A stretch of 64,000 nt of DNA from NCBI GenBank assembly GCA_023701385.1, contig JAMPXC010000006.1, forward strand, positions 40,616 to 104,615, in the 5' to 3' direction. The position numbers and the translations under genes are program-made. Source of the stretch: Pseudobdellovibrio sp. (GTDB lineage Bacteria; Bdellovibrionota; Bdellovibrionia; Bdellovibrionales; Bdellovibrionaceae). The notes under the pieces were generated by a model. It worked only from the letters and a program-made list of their open reading frames with translations, ran no database searches and had not been told where the DNA came from. Positions 35,501 to 44,951 of the stretch are shown here, piece by piece. The first letter of the stretch is position 1. Each line of letters begins with the position of its first letter.

Positions 35501-36661
35501 CAAGGTCATGACGGGATGTTGCTGCAAGGTCAGAACGCCGGTGGTTATTCAAGTCTATTATTAAACCGAATGGGTGGTAATGTAGGGATTGGTACCGCAA
35601 GCCCAACGGCACGATTAGATGTTTCAAAAAGTGCGAATATAACGAGTGAAACAACAACTTATGCGACTATGGTTATCAAAGATACGGAAACGCATTTAGA
35701 TATTATTACGCCATCATTGGGTAATTGGGGATCATCACTTAATCTAGTTGAGACAAGTCAAACAACAAAAACAATTCAGAATATCTGGAGTATTTACCGT
35801 GAAGCTTCTGAAACAGGAAATTCAAGTCTTCATTTTAAATACGGCACAAATAAAACTGTAGACGGTAATGCAAGTCGTATGGCGATTACGACAACTGGCC
35901 AAGTCGGTATTAACGTGAGCAGTCCTACACACGCATTAACGGTGAGTAATACGGCGGTATTTAACCCATCGTCAAATGTAAGTTCGGCGATTATGGTTGG
36001 GCCACCGACAGGACAAAGTTTCGGGGGCGGTATTCTTATGAAAGACTACACTTACTACGCTGGTATGTGGACAAACAACAACGGGGCAACATTAAATTTT
36101 GGTGCAGGTGGGTCAGTGTCAGGATTTCCTTCTGTGAATACATTAGTTGTAACTTCTGCAGCCACAGTAGGTATCGGTACAACTGCGCCAACTGAAAAAC
36201 TTGAAGTGGTAGGTAACTTAAAAGTCACTGGTGAAATCTACGGTCAAAAAAGCTGGGGCTTTAAAAAAGGGCCAACCGCTTTTGCATCTGACTATGTGAA
36301 TACTTGGGCAAGTGGCGGAGGCTCTGGAAGCAGTATTGACTGTACGTCGAGTGCAAATGGCTGCACGATTTTAAAATCGGGCACATATGAAGTTCGCTGT
36401 GTGCAGAGAGCGAATTCAACAACAAGCACATTTGTCGGTATTAGTTTAAATGGGGATCGCACGGCTTTAGAATCAAGAGCCGATGCTGTATGGAACCATG
36501 ATCATGCTTTGGCCGTAGGTCAGTTTTCTGAATCAAACTTTATGGGAACATTGGCCGCTGGAAACATTATTACTTGTGGTCCTGCTACGGCCAATCAAAC
36601 TTACATGATTTACGGAGCGGCCTCGTATAACGGAACGCTCACGATCAAACGTATCGATTAA
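32570..36661 (+). CDS. Tail-fibre-like mosaic trimeric adhesin (MAT-type)
   Basis: The 1363-residue exported protein has a signal peptide (hydrophobic core VLFVLLFLGTSSAFA) and an N-terminal head domain (TYQAKIVKPNGLPLEASSV, about 35-190). Three LGYxP tail-fibre motifs occur (near 210, 235 and 645), with a Ser/Thr-rich coiled coil at about 245-330. Eight copies of the GxVGIGT..P...LdV fibre motif begin near nt 33614, 34279, 34580, 34859, 35297, 35582, 35903 and 36168. The C-terminal domain (about 1228-1363) has two cysteines and a jelly-roll-like pattern, plausibly the binding tip. This matches the phage-tail-fibre-like mosaic adhesive trimers described in Bdellovibrio, which help prey recognition. 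Trimerisation and the tip role are inference. The GTG start is supported by the upstream promoter. Confidence 0.8.
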   Translation: MKNRCADQVKNLNFLSFVLFVLLFLGTSSAFATPGVTTYQAKIVKPNGLPLEASSVNFKFTILDPAGTCILYSETYLSVNMGSTGGLISFSLGSGVKTYPASATTFAEVFSNITPTLACDAGGPGTYSPNANDTRKIVMQFHDGTGWQTLPAMNINAVPYAMYATEAQKLSGLPTCNPGEALSYNGVSFSCETISGSGVTSSTVIAALGYEPVSPASLTGLVSMTSSSVVSALGYTPADGASITAFNASLAAVSSSVGTANSTISSVSSTVNSLSSNLSLVSGTVSSLSGNISAVSSTVSTLSTTVSNVGTSVTALSTSVSNLSASMAALTGSQWVSSGTAISYSTGNVGIGTSNATSRLTVSGGAYLTGPITVGNTPPVPGVWDMGPLLGSMTYSAPFYQQDTFTDFSQQITTAQATSVKLNADSNNSSITAGKFSYVENIPGNFSNYQGIYGDYVVTENNASGSIGEMGSVAALTIQNGPSPVTSQYGVFSRTYTYTGSVANSYGGYFSSINQGGSVTNNYGVMIDAGAGSATNNYGLYIANTGSVTASQTYNIYSAGPNSNNHFAGSVGIGVTLPKARLHLAAGTATTAAFKLTSSTLLTAPTSGSIEYDGFNLYYTDGTNTRKTLATGVGVTSSSVISALGYTPVSAASASPWVASGTSLGYSTGKVGIGTTNPQYNLDVNGTFRVTTSATVYSGSTWGSSAVNSYYSGSDQNGEMWSIGIRPPSYPDGSLAIATHYGSMPITFKINNTEKMRLDTAGNLGIGTATPAATLDVISSVTNSLPATSGTSQTGLLARFGKSTLALDVGTNGSSGAWLQSVNRTDLSTNYPLIFNPNGGPVGVGGYASSVLFSVHQSTGSATDMIRLRDTTDAIDLAFRYNGTNGYEIRSEASGTGDIFFALDGSTGNVGIGTSAPTNTLDVSGSGITATRYETFGTLATFRKAYTATNNESPYLELRHQTVSGGVFDRYGYIQAGQGHDGMLLQGQNAGGYSSLLLNRMGGNVGIGTASPTARLDVSKSANITSETTTYATMVIKDTETHLDIITPSLGNWGSSLNLVETSQTTKTIQNIWSIYREASETGNSSLHFKYGTNKTVDGNASRMAITTTGQVGINVSSPTHALTVSNTAVFNPSSNVSSAIMVGPPTGQSFGGGILMKDYTYYAGMWTNNNGATLNFGAGGSVSGFPSVNTLVVTSAATVGIGTTAPTEKLEVVGNLKVTGEIYGQKSWGFKKGPTAFASDYVNTWASGGGSGSSIDCTSSANGCTILKSGTYEVRCVQRANSTTSTFVGISLNGDRTALESRADAVWNHDHALAVGQFSESNFMGTLAAGNIITCGPATANQTYMIYGAASYNGTLTIKRID

Positions 36662-37122
36662 TGTAGTTTGAAATCTTCAGGCATTACACGCGAAACATTA
36701 AAGCGCATTTGGTACGGAACCGGTGCAAATAAGACCGCGTGGTTAACATCGCCCCCTGTGAAGTAGAACTCCCAAGTTGATGGAGATAAAGCAGCATTGC
36801 AGTAACGGTAGCCATCATTTACGCCAGCTTCTTGTCTTTCATAGATGTAGATTAAGTTTCCGTTGTAGGCCACTTGTGAGTTAACACCCACAGTAAGGTT
36901 TACGTTTTGACCTTTGAATTCGCAAGTCGCATGTAAAGTCATATCTTGCTCTGTAAAATTAAAACGCGTCCAGATCCAAACATTGCCGTTGTAAAGTGGC
37001 GTGTCTGAAGTCCATTCGCCTACGATTAACGGTAGAGTAGGTTGAGGTGTCGGGCGGTGACCACCAGAAGCGAAAGCCGATAAAGATAAAATAGTAGCAA
37101 CTAGTGCAACGATAGTTTTCAT
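36658..37122 (-). CDS. Small secreted protein of unknown function
   Basis: The 154-residue protein has a Sec signal (MKTIVALVATILSLSAFA, cleavage near SGG) and a compact beta-rich domain with aromatic residues (WTSDTPLYNGNVWIWTRF). Two cysteines (ATCEFKG, YRYCNAAL) could bond. An AAGGAG ribosome site is present. Its stop codon overlaps that of the convergent fibre gene by 3 nt. No family was recognised; the fold hints at a lipocalin- or immunoglobulin-sized beta domain. Confidence 0.72.
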   Translation of the reverse strand: MKTIVALVATILSLSAFASGGHRPTPQPTLPLIVGEWTSDTPLYNGNVWIWTRFNFTEQDMTLHATCEFKGQNVNLTVGVNSQVAYNGNLIYIYERQEAGVNDGYRYCNAALSPSTWEFYFTGGDVNHAVLFAPVPYQMRFNVSRVMPEDFKLH

Positions 37123-37220
37123 AGCGAAATACTCCTTGATAGCCTAACGCTAGAAAGCCTTCGCTAAAGAGTCAATTATTACGGAATGTCTGGGGCAAGA
37201 ATCGTGGCACGCCGCTCCCC

Positions 37221-37243
37221 AAAAAGGTACGGCCTACCTTTTA
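37221..37243 (-). terminator. Terminator overlapping the HD-GYP stop codon
   Basis: AAAAGGTA (37222-37229) and TACCTTTT (37235-37242) form a perfect 8-bp stem around CGGCC. On the minus strand it ends in five T. The right arm includes part of the stop codon of the HD-GYP gene. Confidence 0.75.
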
Positions 37244-38188
37244 AGCCGCGTTATCCATCTTGAATAAGACGGAATACATAGCTTTTAACATTTCTGGATC
37301 GAACTTATGCGTAAGCTTTTCTTTCATCATGTTCAAAGCTTCAACAGGGCGCATAGGTACGTTGTAAGAACGTTGAGTTGTCATCGCATCGTACGTGTCG
37401 GTTAGGGCCACGATACGGGCAAACGGGTGAATCTCTTGTCCTGACAGGTCTTGCGGGTAACCGCCACCTTTCCACGATTCGTGGTGTTCGTAGCAAGCCG
37501 CTTTAATACCGTCAGTGATATTTGGAGATTCATTTAAAATTTTAAGACCAAATTGCGGATGCATTTTCATTTGCACCCATTCAGAGTCATCTAAGGGCCC
37601 ACGTTTACATAAAATATCTAAGGCCACATTGCGTTTACCTACGTCGTGGAATAATGAACCTAAGCCTAATTCTTCCATCGTCTTTTTATCAAAGCCTAAT
37701 GCTGAACCTAAACCTAAAGAGTAAATGCTCACGTCAAAAGAGTGATTGTAAGTGTAAAAGTCATGTCCTGATAAACTGATTAAACCGCCCACTGATTCAG
37801 GCGCGTTTTCCATAAACTCTAAAAGATCTTTAACGATCGGTTTTGTTTCTTCGATGGCTTGACCCACATCCGGAGCTTCAAAAAGATCTTCTAAGATCGC
37901 AATTGAACTTTCGCGTAAGATGGTTGCTTTTTGATCGTTATTAATTTTTGAAGAGTTCATCGAGTCTTTAACGTAATCGCGGTAAAGCGGTTTGTTAATG
38001 TCCTCAACAAAAAATGATTCACCGGTATCGCGGCCATGCAGACTTGCGATTTTTTCTGCCGCTAACTTATCGCCTAAGCGAACGTATTCGACCATCTTTC
38101 CGTCAATGTAGACATAAATAGCAAATGGAATGTCCTCGGATGGACGGATTGTGCTTAAACGAATTCTGAAATAACCTTTGGTGCTCAT
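37241..38188 (-). CDS. HD-GYP domain protein (c-di-GMP phosphodiesterase)
   Basis: The 315-residue protein has an N-terminal domain like that of the 19430 protein (FRIRLSTIRPSEDIPF) and a canonical HD-GYP domain. The latter includes YNHSFDVSIYSLGL, HDVGK (near residue 180), HHESWKGGGYP (near 236-246) and DTYDAMTTQRSYN. All key residues for c-di-GMP cleavage are present. It has a sigma-28-like promoter whose -10 lies 7 nt before the ATG and no ribosome site, which suggests a leaderless transcript. It is divergent from recG. Confidence 0.9.
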   Translation of the reverse strand: MSTKGYFRIRLSTIRPSEDIPFAIYVYIDGKMVEYVRLGDKLAAEKIASLHGRDTGESFFVEDINKPLYRDYVKDSMNSSKINNDQKATILRESSIAILEDLFEAPDVGQAIEETKPIVKDLLEFMENAPESVGGLISLSGHDFYTYNHSFDVSIYSLGLGSALGFDKKTMEELGLGSLFHDVGKRNVALDILCKRGPLDDSEWVQMKMHPQFGLKILNESPNITDGIKAACYEHHESWKGGGYPQDLSGQEIHPFARIVALTDTYDAMTTQRSYNVPMRPVEALNMMKEKLTHKFDPEMLKAMYSVLFKMDNAA

Positions 38189-38223
38189 AGAAAACTTATC
38201 GGAAAAAATGTAAGGAAACTTTG
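38189..38223 (-). promoter_or_regulatory. Sigma-28/FliA-like promoter of the HD-GYP gene
   Basis: On the minus strand CAAAGTTT (38223-38216) and TCCGATAA (38203-38196) are 12 nt apart. These match the FliA consensus at 7 of 8 bases in each box, with one extra spacer base. The -10 is followed by 7 nt and then the ATG at 38188, the same spacing as at 32570 and 55867. Confidence 0.7.
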
Positions 38224-38254
38224 ACTATTTCTCATTCTTAAATACGATATATTC

Positions 38255-40342
38255 ATGCCTATAAATTTCGAGACCGACATTCAGTATTTAAAAGGGGTTG
38301 GACCTAAACTTGGCGCCCTAATGTCTCGAAATGGGATAAAAACCATCAAAGATCTGTTAGAAAATTACCCCCGGGCGTTTGAAGACAGACGTGCGGCTAG
38401 GAACATTGCTTCGTTAAAAGAGAATGAATTAGTGTCACTTAAAGCGATGGTAATGAGTGTCAGTTCTTACGCCATGGGTAGATCGTCTAGAAAAATCTAT
38501 GATGTGTTAATCCGCGATGGGTCTGGGCAAATTCGCTGTAAATTTTTTCGTACACCATACAAAGGTTATTTTGAAAGATTTAAAACGGGCACTGAAGTTC
38601 GCATTATCGGAAAAGTCACAAACTACCGTGGTAAATTAGAATTTCATCATCCCGATATTAAAGATGTTGTGCCTGATGAAGAAAATGTCGATCAGTTGCT
38701 TCCGATTTACGTTGAAATTGAAGGTTTTAGCTCTGTTAAAATGCAGAAAACGATTCAATCGGCTTACTTGCAACTTAAAGATTGGCCGACAGAAATTCTT
38801 CCGCCAAGCTTAATGCAGAAAAATAAATTAATTCCGCGCAAACAGGCCTTAAAAGAAATTCATTTTCCTGAAATTGAAAACGCTGAAGGTTTAACGACCT
38901 TAACTTCAAAAGCGCATGAACGAATTATTTTTGAAGAGTTTTTCTGGTTAGAGCTGTATTTAGCTTCGAAAAAAATGGGCTTAAAAAATGAAAAAGGTGT
39001 CGCCGTTCAAAATAAAGACACCATTAATTTAAAATTAATCGAATCATTGCCCTTTGCTTTAACGGGCGCACAAAGAAAAGCTTTCGAAGAAGTTAAAAAA
39101 GATATGCAGTCGGGAAAGCCGATGAACCGCTTAGTTCAAGGTGACGTGGGGGCTGGTAAAACCATGGTGAGCTTTATGGCAGCCCTTTACGCTTTTGAAT
39201 CGGGTTATCAAACTTGTATGATGGCGCCGACTGAAATCTTAGCGGAACAGCATTACAACAATGCCGTTAAACGTTTAGAGCCGTTAGGCCTAAAACTTGG
39301 ATTGCTGACAGGAAAAACCAAAACTAAAGAACGTAAAGAGCTTTTAGAAAAACTGATCGCTGGAGAAATTCATTTTTTAATCGGCACACATGCGCTTATT
39401 GAAGACTGGGTGCAATTTAAAAATCTGGCGTTAGTGATTATTGATGAGCAGCACAGATTCGGTGTAGCTCAGCGTGGATACTTAAAATCAAAAGGGCAAT
39501 CGCCGCATTTCTTAGTGATGACAGCCACACCAATTCCAAGAACTTTAGCTATGACTGTCTACGGTGATCTTGATGTCTCGATCATCGATGAGATGCCGGC
39601 AGGTCGTTCGCCGATTCAAACACGTGTGGTGACTGAATCAAAACGCTCAAATGCCATGAGTTTTATGGCCGAGCAGATTGAAAAAGGCCGTCAGTGTTAT
39701 GTGGTTTACCCTCTGGTTGAAGAGAGTGAAAAAATCGATCTTAAAAACGCCACTGAAGAATTTGAAAAATTAAAACATCAGTTTCCCAAAATTCGTTTTG
39801 GTCTTTTGCATGGTAAAATGAAACCTGTTGAAAAAGACGAAATCATGACTCAGTTTCGCAATCACGAAATTGATGTGCTTGTTTCAACAACGGTGATCGA
39901 GGTTGGTGTTGACGTAGCGAATGCGAACTTAATGATTATCGAACACGCCGAAAGATTTGGTCTTTCGCAGCTGCATCAGTTGCGCGGACGCGTTGGGCGT
40001 GGTGAATATAAATCGTTTTGTGTAATGATTATGGGCTATGCGGTGAGTGAAGAAACCAGGGATCGCGTGACGTTCATGGAAAAAACCAACGACGGTTTTA
40101 AAATCGCTGAATACGATTTAGAAATTCGTGGCCCAGGTGAGTTCATGGGAGCTCGCCAATCGGGCCTTCCGGGTTTTAAGATCGCAAATCTTGTGCGTGA
40201 TTTTACTATTTTAAAGCAAGCTCGTGATGCGGCTTTTGAGCTGTTAGCGAATGATCCAAAGCTGCAAAAGTTAGAGAATAAACTGGTGCGTGAAGAATTA
40301 CTTAAAAGCTACGGCCCGCAAGCTCTTGCGGGCGTAGGTTAA
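38255..40342 (+). CDS. recG: ATP-dependent DNA helicase RecG
   Basis: The 695-residue protein has an N-terminal wedge/OB domain (YLKGVGPKLGALMSRNGI; ALKAMVMSVSS-type OB strands) and a superfamily 2 helicase core. Walker A is QGDVGAGKTMVS, the DExH-type box is IDEQHRF and motif III is MTATPIPRTLAM. QLRGRVGRGEYKSFC and the C-terminal TRG-like end follow. RecG remodels stalled replication forks and Holliday junctions. The length is normal. It is divergent from the HD-GYP gene with 66 nt between starts. Confidence 0.96.
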   Translation: MPINFETDIQYLKGVGPKLGALMSRNGIKTIKDLLENYPRAFEDRRAARNIASLKENELVSLKAMVMSVSSYAMGRSSRKIYDVLIRDGSGQIRCKFFRTPYKGYFERFKTGTEVRIIGKVTNYRGKLEFHHPDIKDVVPDEENVDQLLPIYVEIEGFSSVKMQKTIQSAYLQLKDWPTEILPPSLMQKNKLIPRKQALKEIHFPEIENAEGLTTLTSKAHERIIFEEFFWLELYLASKKMGLKNEKGVAVQNKDTINLKLIESLPFALTGAQRKAFEEVKKDMQSGKPMNRLVQGDVGAGKTMVSFMAALYAFESGYQTCMMAPTEILAEQHYNNAVKRLEPLGLKLGLLTGKTKTKERKELLEKLIAGEIHFLIGTHALIEDWVQFKNLALVIIDEQHRFGVAQRGYLKSKGQSPHFLVMTATPIPRTLAMTVYGDLDVSIIDEMPAGRSPIQTRVVTESKRSNAMSFMAEQIEKGRQCYVVYPLVEESEKIDLKNATEEFEKLKHQFPKIRFGLLHGKMKPVEKDEIMTQFRNHEIDVLVSTTVIEVGVDVANANLMIIEHAERFGLSQLHQLRGRVGRGEYKSFCVMIMGYAVSEETRDRVTFMEKTNDGFKIAEYDLEIRGPGEFMGARQSGLPGFKIANLVRDFTILKQARDAAFELLANDPKLQKLENKLVREELLKSYGPQALAGVG

Positions 40343-40349
40343 AGTAAAC

Positions 40350-41090
40350 TTAAGTCGAAGCTTCAGCTGATTTTTTAAATAGCTTACCTTCTGGCTCTTT
40401 ATCTTTCACAGTCACGCTATAGGCGATGGCTCCCGCCACTGCTCCTAAAATCGGTGCTACAAAGAATAACCATACTTGTTGTAAGGCCCAGCCTCCGACA
40501 AATAAGGCCGGCCCAAGGCTGCGAGCTGGGTTCACTGAAGTATTCGTTACTGGAATCGTTAATAAGTGAATAAGTGTTAAGCTTAAACCAATCGCTAACG
40601 GCGCAAAACCTGCGGGAGATTTTTTATCAGTTGTGCTTAAGATGATATAAAGAAAAAACGCTGTCGCAATAAGTTCAGTGATAAAGCCTGACATCATCGA
40701 ATAGCCACCCGGTGAGTGTTCAGCATAACCATTGGCTGCAAAGCCTGAAGCGACCACATCAAAACCAGGTTTTCCTGAAGCGATCAGGTATAAAATCCCA
40801 GCGCCGATCACGCCACCTATTAACTGAGCTATAATGTAGGGAATAACTTCGCCTTTAGGATGTTTGCCTGCGGCTGCAAGGCCAATAGTTACGGCAGGGT
40901 TTAGATGGCAGCCCGAAACAGCTCCAATAGAGTAAGCCATCGTTAGAACCGTTAACCCGAAGGCAAACGAGACTCCTAATAAGCCAATGCCCACATTTGG
41001 AAAAGCAGCGGCTATGACGGCCGAGCCACATCCTCCTAACACCAGCCAAGCGGTGCCGATAATTTCAGTCGTTATTTTTCGTAAATCCAT
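40350..41090 (-). CDS. aqpZ: Aquaporin Z-like MIP channel
   Basis: The six-TM channel protein has both NPA boxes ([14 protein letters not shown] and [13 protein letters not shown]). The residues following them (Arg after the second NPA) and the absence of a glycerol-type insert favour a water channel. The frame extends to 41126. The ATG at 41090 has AAAGGA 6 nt upstream and matches the usual AqpZ N-terminus, giving 246 residues. It converges with recG, 7 nt from its stop. Confidence 0.88.
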   Translation of the reverse strand: MDLRKITTEIIGTAWLVLGGCGSAVIAAAFPNVGIGLLGVSFAFGLTVLTMAYSIGAVSGCHLNPAVTIGLAAAGKHPKGEVIPYIIAQLIGGVIGAGILYLIASGKPGFDVVASGFAANGYAEHSPGGYSMMSGFITELIATAFFLYIILSTTDKKSPAGFAPLAIGLSLTLIHLLTIPVTNTSVNPARSLGPALFVGGWALQQVWLFFVAPILGAVAGAIAYSVTVKDKEPEGKLFKKSAEAST

Positions 41091-41361
41091 AACCATTCCT
41101 TTCGGTTTAAAGTTAAACAAAACCACTAAAAATCGTAGGCCTGTTTAGATAAGCTCACAAGACCCGAGATGCCCCAACCAAGTGAGTGACGTAGATGGTT
41201 ACTTCGTAAAAAGAGTAGGCAAAGTTTCAAGGTAGTTTTTACACCCCTTAACTTTCTTGGTCGTTTTTTGATCATTTCATTGATGGGAGGTGTCAAAAGT
41301 GTTAGAACATCTAGACGTCATGAGTGGGTTTTTTGCTCAAGATGTGTTATGAGGTGGATCG

Positions 41362-41856
41362 ATGTCACAGTTTAAAGTTGGAGACCATGCGGTATACCCC
41401 GGCTACGGAGTCGGTAGGATTGATAAGATCGAAACTAAAGAGATCTTAGGCGCGAAGCATGAGTTCTTTTCGGTTATCATTTTAGAGACTGGTATGAAGG
41501 TAATGATCCCTGCGGCTAATATCAAATCTGTTGGCCTTAGAGCTCTTATTTCTAAAGAGGAAGCGTTCAAAGTCGTTGATATCCTTAAAGATAAAAACGT
41601 TAAAATTGATACGCAAACGTGGAACCGTCGTTACCGTGAATATACAGACAAAATCAATACAGGCTCGGTTTTCGAGATCGCTGCTGTGTTACGTGATCTG
41701 TACTTATTAAAAGTCGACAAAGAATTAAGCTTTGGCGAAAAGAAAATGTTAGAAAAAGCAAAAAGCTACCTTTTAAAAGAGCTTAATTTAGCTGCTGACG
41801 TTAAAGACGTCATGAACCAAGACCAAGAAGTACGTACAATTTTGGATTCGAAGTAA
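41362..41856 (+). CDS. carD: CarD/CdnL-family transcriptional regulator
   Basis: The 164-residue protein starts FKVGDHAVYPGYGVGRIDKIE, the RNA polymerase-interacting Tudor-like domain of CarD/CdnL. A helical DNA-binding domain follows (TWNRRYREYTDKINTGSVFEIAAVLRDL, RKKKxLSFGEKKMLEKAKSYLL-like). In Bdellovibrio relatives and myxobacteria such proteins stabilise open promoter complexes at growth genes. A GAGGTGG ribosome site is present. A strong terminator follows. Confidence 0.92.
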   Translation: MSQFKVGDHAVYPGYGVGRIDKIETKEILGAKHEFFSVIILETGMKVMIPAANIKSVGLRALISKEEAFKVVDILKDKNVKIDTQTWNRRYREYTDKINTGSVFEIAAVLRDLYLLKVDKELSFGEKKMLEKAKSYLLKELNLAADVKDVMNQDQEVRTILDSK

Positions 41857-41928
41857 TCCAAAATCACGAAACCAGCTTAGACTCTAAGTAGTAATCGTTT
41901 ACTCGTTATAAATTCTAAGTCAGAATAT

Positions 41929-41960
41929 AAAGCCTAAGTCGAAACACTTAGGCTTTTTTG
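41929..41960 (+). terminator. Intrinsic terminator after carD
   Basis: AAGCCTAAGT (41930-41939) pairs with ACTTAGGCTT (41945-41954) around CGAAAC, followed by a T run. It lies just upstream of gltX. Confidence 0.93.
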
Positions 41961-41977
41961 TTTTTGGAGAGTTATTC

Positions 41978-43477
41978 ATGTCAGTTACTTTGAATCCTGG
42001 TTTTACTGAAGTTCGTACGCGCTTTGCCCCAAGCCCAACAGGCTATCTTCACGTGGGTGGCGCTCGTTCAGCGTTATTTAATCTTTTATTTGCAAAACAC
42101 AATAACGGTAAATTTATCTTACGTATTGAAGATACTGACCAGGCTCGTTCAACAGAAGAGTCTTTAAAAATGATGATTCAAGATATGGTTTGGCTTGGTC
42201 TTAACTGGGACGAAGGCGTTGATCCTGTAACGTTAAAAGATATGGGCGCGTATGCGCCATACCGCCAATCTGATCGTTTAGCTATTTACAAAAAAGTTGC
42301 TGATGAGCTTATCGCTAACGGTAAGGCTTACTACTGCTTTATGACAGATGAAGAGTTAGAAGCTGAACGTGCGCGCGTAAAAGCGATTAATCAAAACGCT
42401 CACGTTGAATCACCTTACGAAACGTGGACTTTGGATCAAGCTAAAGCTGAACTTGCAAAAGGCAAAACAGCGGTTGTGCGTTTTAGAACAAAACATTTAC
42501 GCAAAGATTATTTGTTAAATGATCTTATTCGCGGTGAAGTGCGCTTTCCGTCAGACATGGTGGGTGATTTCGTATTACTTCGTTCAGATGGAATGCCAGT
42601 TTATAACTTCTGTTGTGTGGTTGATGACTACATGATGAAGATCTCGCACGTATTACGTGCCGAAGAGCATTTACCAAATACTTTACGTCAATTGATGATC
42701 TACGAAGGTATGAATTGGCCAACTCCACAGTTTGGTCATATTTCACTAGTGTTAGATGACGACCGTCAAAAACTTTCTAAACGTAAAGGCGCTGTGGCGT
42801 GCGATCAGTTTATGAAAGACGGTTATTTACCAGAGGCTTTAAATAATTTTATGGCGTTACTTGGTTGGTCTCACCCAGAAGGAAAAGAAATTTTCTCGAT
42901 GGATGAAATGATTAAGCTATTTACTCTTGATCGTGTAAACGCATCAGGTGCGGTGTTTGACCGTGTGAAATTTAAATGGATGAATGCGCAGTACTTACGT
43001 GCGCAAGATAACCAAACAATCTGGAATCAAGTTAAACCGTACTTAGTAGCTGCGGGTATTTCTTTGCCGAAAGAAGCGGGCGATACAGCTTGGCAAATGA
43101 AGTCGGTTGAAACTTTTAAACCGAAATTAGAAATTTTAACGGACGCAGTAGCGCTTTACCAATCGTTAGATGATTCAAAATTTGAAATCTCTGAAGAATC
43201 AAATGAAGCGTTATCGTGGGAGCCGACAAAAGCCGTATTAACAACTTGGAAGAACCAAATCGAAGCTCACGCGACAGAGACTTTCACTGAAGCTGACTTC
43301 GTGGCGATTGAAAACGCCGTTAAGACAGGTGCAAACGTTAAAGGAAAGAATTTATTTATGCCGATCCGTGTGGCTGTTATCGGAAAACCACATGGCACTG
43401 AAGTAAAATTGCTTGTTCCGTTAATGACGAAACAAAGTTTACTTACGCGCGTAAATAAAGTTTTGAGCCGAATTTAG
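41978..43477 (+). CDS. gltX: Glutamyl-tRNA synthetase
   Basis: The 499-residue class I synthetase has the HIGH-region FAPSPTGYLHVGGARSALF, LRIEDTDQARS and the KMSKS-equivalent KLSKRKGAVACDQF. A C-terminal anticodon-binding helical domain follows. It charges tRNA-Glu (and possibly tRNA-Gln, which cannot be told here). A GGAGAG ribosome site precedes the ATG. cysS follows after 15 nt, so the pair is likely one operon. Confidence 0.95.
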   Translation: MSVTLNPGFTEVRTRFAPSPTGYLHVGGARSALFNLLFAKHNNGKFILRIEDTDQARSTEESLKMMIQDMVWLGLNWDEGVDPVTLKDMGAYAPYRQSDRLAIYKKVADELIANGKAYYCFMTDEELEAERARVKAINQNAHVESPYETWTLDQAKAELAKGKTAVVRFRTKHLRKDYLLNDLIRGEVRFPSDMVGDFVLLRSDGMPVYNFCCVVDDYMMKISHVLRAEEHLPNTLRQLMIYEGMNWPTPQFGHISLVLDDDRQKLSKRKGAVACDQFMKDGYLPEALNNFMALLGWSHPEGKEIFSMDEMIKLFTLDRVNASGAVFDRVKFKWMNAQYLRAQDNQTIWNQVKPYLVAAGISLPKEAGDTAWQMKSVETFKPKLEILTDAVALYQSLDDSKFEISEESNEALSWEPTKAVLTTWKNQIEAHATETFTEADFVAIENAVKTGANVKGKNLFMPIRVAVIGKPHGTEVKLLVPLMTKQSLLTRVNKVLSRI

Positions 43478-43492
43478 GATAAGGATATCGTA

Positions 43493-44950
43493 ATGCTTAA
43501 GATTTATAATACTCTGACGAAAAAGACTGAAGAATTTAAACCGATCACTCCGGGCCAAGTTAAAATATATGTTTGCGGTCCGACGGTTTATTCATTTCTT
43601 CACGTGGGAAATTTTCGTGGGCCGGTGTTTTTTAATTTCGTAAGAAATTGGTTAGAGTACTTAGGCTATAAAGTCGATTACGCTTTAAACTTCACAGACG
43701 TTGATGACAAAATCATTAATCGCGCTGTTGAAGAAGGCAGAACGGCTTCTGAAGTTTCTGAGCAGTACATTAAAGAGTATAAAAAAGATTTTGCTGATCT
43801 AGGCCTTCGCACTCATGATCACAATCCCAAAGTATCCGAGTACATGCCCCAAATTATCGAGTTTATCAAAAAGCTTGTTGATAACGGCAGCGCTTACGCG
43901 GCTGATGGTGATGTGAACTTTGCAGTTGATAAGTTTAAAACTTACGGCGCTTTATCAGGTCGTAAATTAGAAGATATGCAAGTTGGTGTTCGTATTGAAG
44001 CCAACGATAAAAAACATCATCCTCTTGATTTCGCTTTATGGAAATCACGTAAACCGAACGAAGACTTAAAAGGCGGAAGCTGGGCTTCGCCTTGGGGTGA
44101 AGGTCGTCCGGGCTGGCACATCGAATGTTCGGCGATGGTTCACGGTTTATACGGTGATCAGATTGACATTCACGGTGGTGGTTTAGATTTAGTGTTTCCG
44201 CATCATGAAAATGAAATCGCACAATCTGAAGGTTGCACAGGTAAACACTACGTGAACTACTGGATGCACTGGAATATGTTAAATTTCAGCGGCAGCAAGA
44301 TGTCTAAATCTTTAGGTAACGTTTTAAATATGCGTGAGTTCTTAGAAGAGCACCATCCAGAAATTTACAAATGGATGATGTTATCGGTTCACTACAGAAG
44401 TGTGGGTGAATTCAGTGATGTGACGATTGAACAAGCCGTATCAGGTCTTGCTCGTGTTTATTCTTCGTTAGCGTTAGCCGATAGCTTTATTGCAGACGAT
44501 GGTCATGCCGATGCGAAATACCAAGTTGAACTTGATGCTTCATGGGAAAAAATCATGGAACACATCAATGATGACTTCGGGACTCCGCAAGCTTTTGCTG
44601 TGATGTTTGAACAGATTCGTAAATTCAACGGTCAGTTTAAGCGTGGTATGAAAACAAACCCAACGCTTGCCGGTCGTGCAAAACAGTTCAAAGAATTTAT
44701 TATGCAGTTTGGTAAGATGTTGGCGTTATTTCAAATGCCTGCTGAGAAGTTCTTACGTTCATTAGATCAAAAGCTTTTACAAAAAGCGGGTATTGATGAA
44801 CATGAAGTGGAATCCTTGGTTTTAGCGCGCTCGTTAGCCCGCCAAACAAAAGATTACGCGAAGTCTGATGAAATCCGCGGTAAGTTAACGGCGATGAATA
44901 TCAACGTCAGCGACACTCCAGAAGGCAGCTTCTGGGAAGTGAGTAAATAA
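43493..44950 (+). CDS. cysS: Cysteinyl-tRNA synthetase
   Basis: The 485-residue class I synthetase has [20 protein letters not shown] (HIGH region with the zinc-binding cysteine), [20 protein letters not shown] and [12 protein letters not shown]. It charges tRNA-Cys. An AAGGAT ribosome site lies 9 nt upstream. It converges with the WYL regulator gene, with one base between stop codons. Confidence 0.95.
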   Translation: MLKIYNTLTKKTEEFKPITPGQVKIYVCGPTVYSFLHVGNFRGPVFFNFVRNWLEYLGYKVDYALNFTDVDDKIINRAVEEGRTASEVSEQYIKEYKKDFADLGLRTHDHNPKVSEYMPQIIEFIKKLVDNGSAYAADGDVNFAVDKFKTYGALSGRKLEDMQVGVRIEANDKKHHPLDFALWKSRKPNEDLKGGSWASPWGEGRPGWHIECSAMVHGLYGDQIDIHGGGLDLVFPHHENEIAQSEGCTGKHYVNYWMHWNMLNFSGSKMSKSLGNVLNMREFLEEHHPEIYKWMMLSVHYRSVGEFSDVTIEQAVSGLARVYSSLALADSFIADDGHADAKYQVELDASWEKIMEHINDDFGTPQAFAVMFEQIRKFNGQFKRGMKTNPTLAGRAKQFKEFIMQFGKMLALFQMPAEKFLRSLDQKLLQKAGIDEHEVESLVLARSLARQTKDYAKSDEIRGKLTAMNINVSDTPEGSFWEVSK

Positions 44951-44951
44951 T

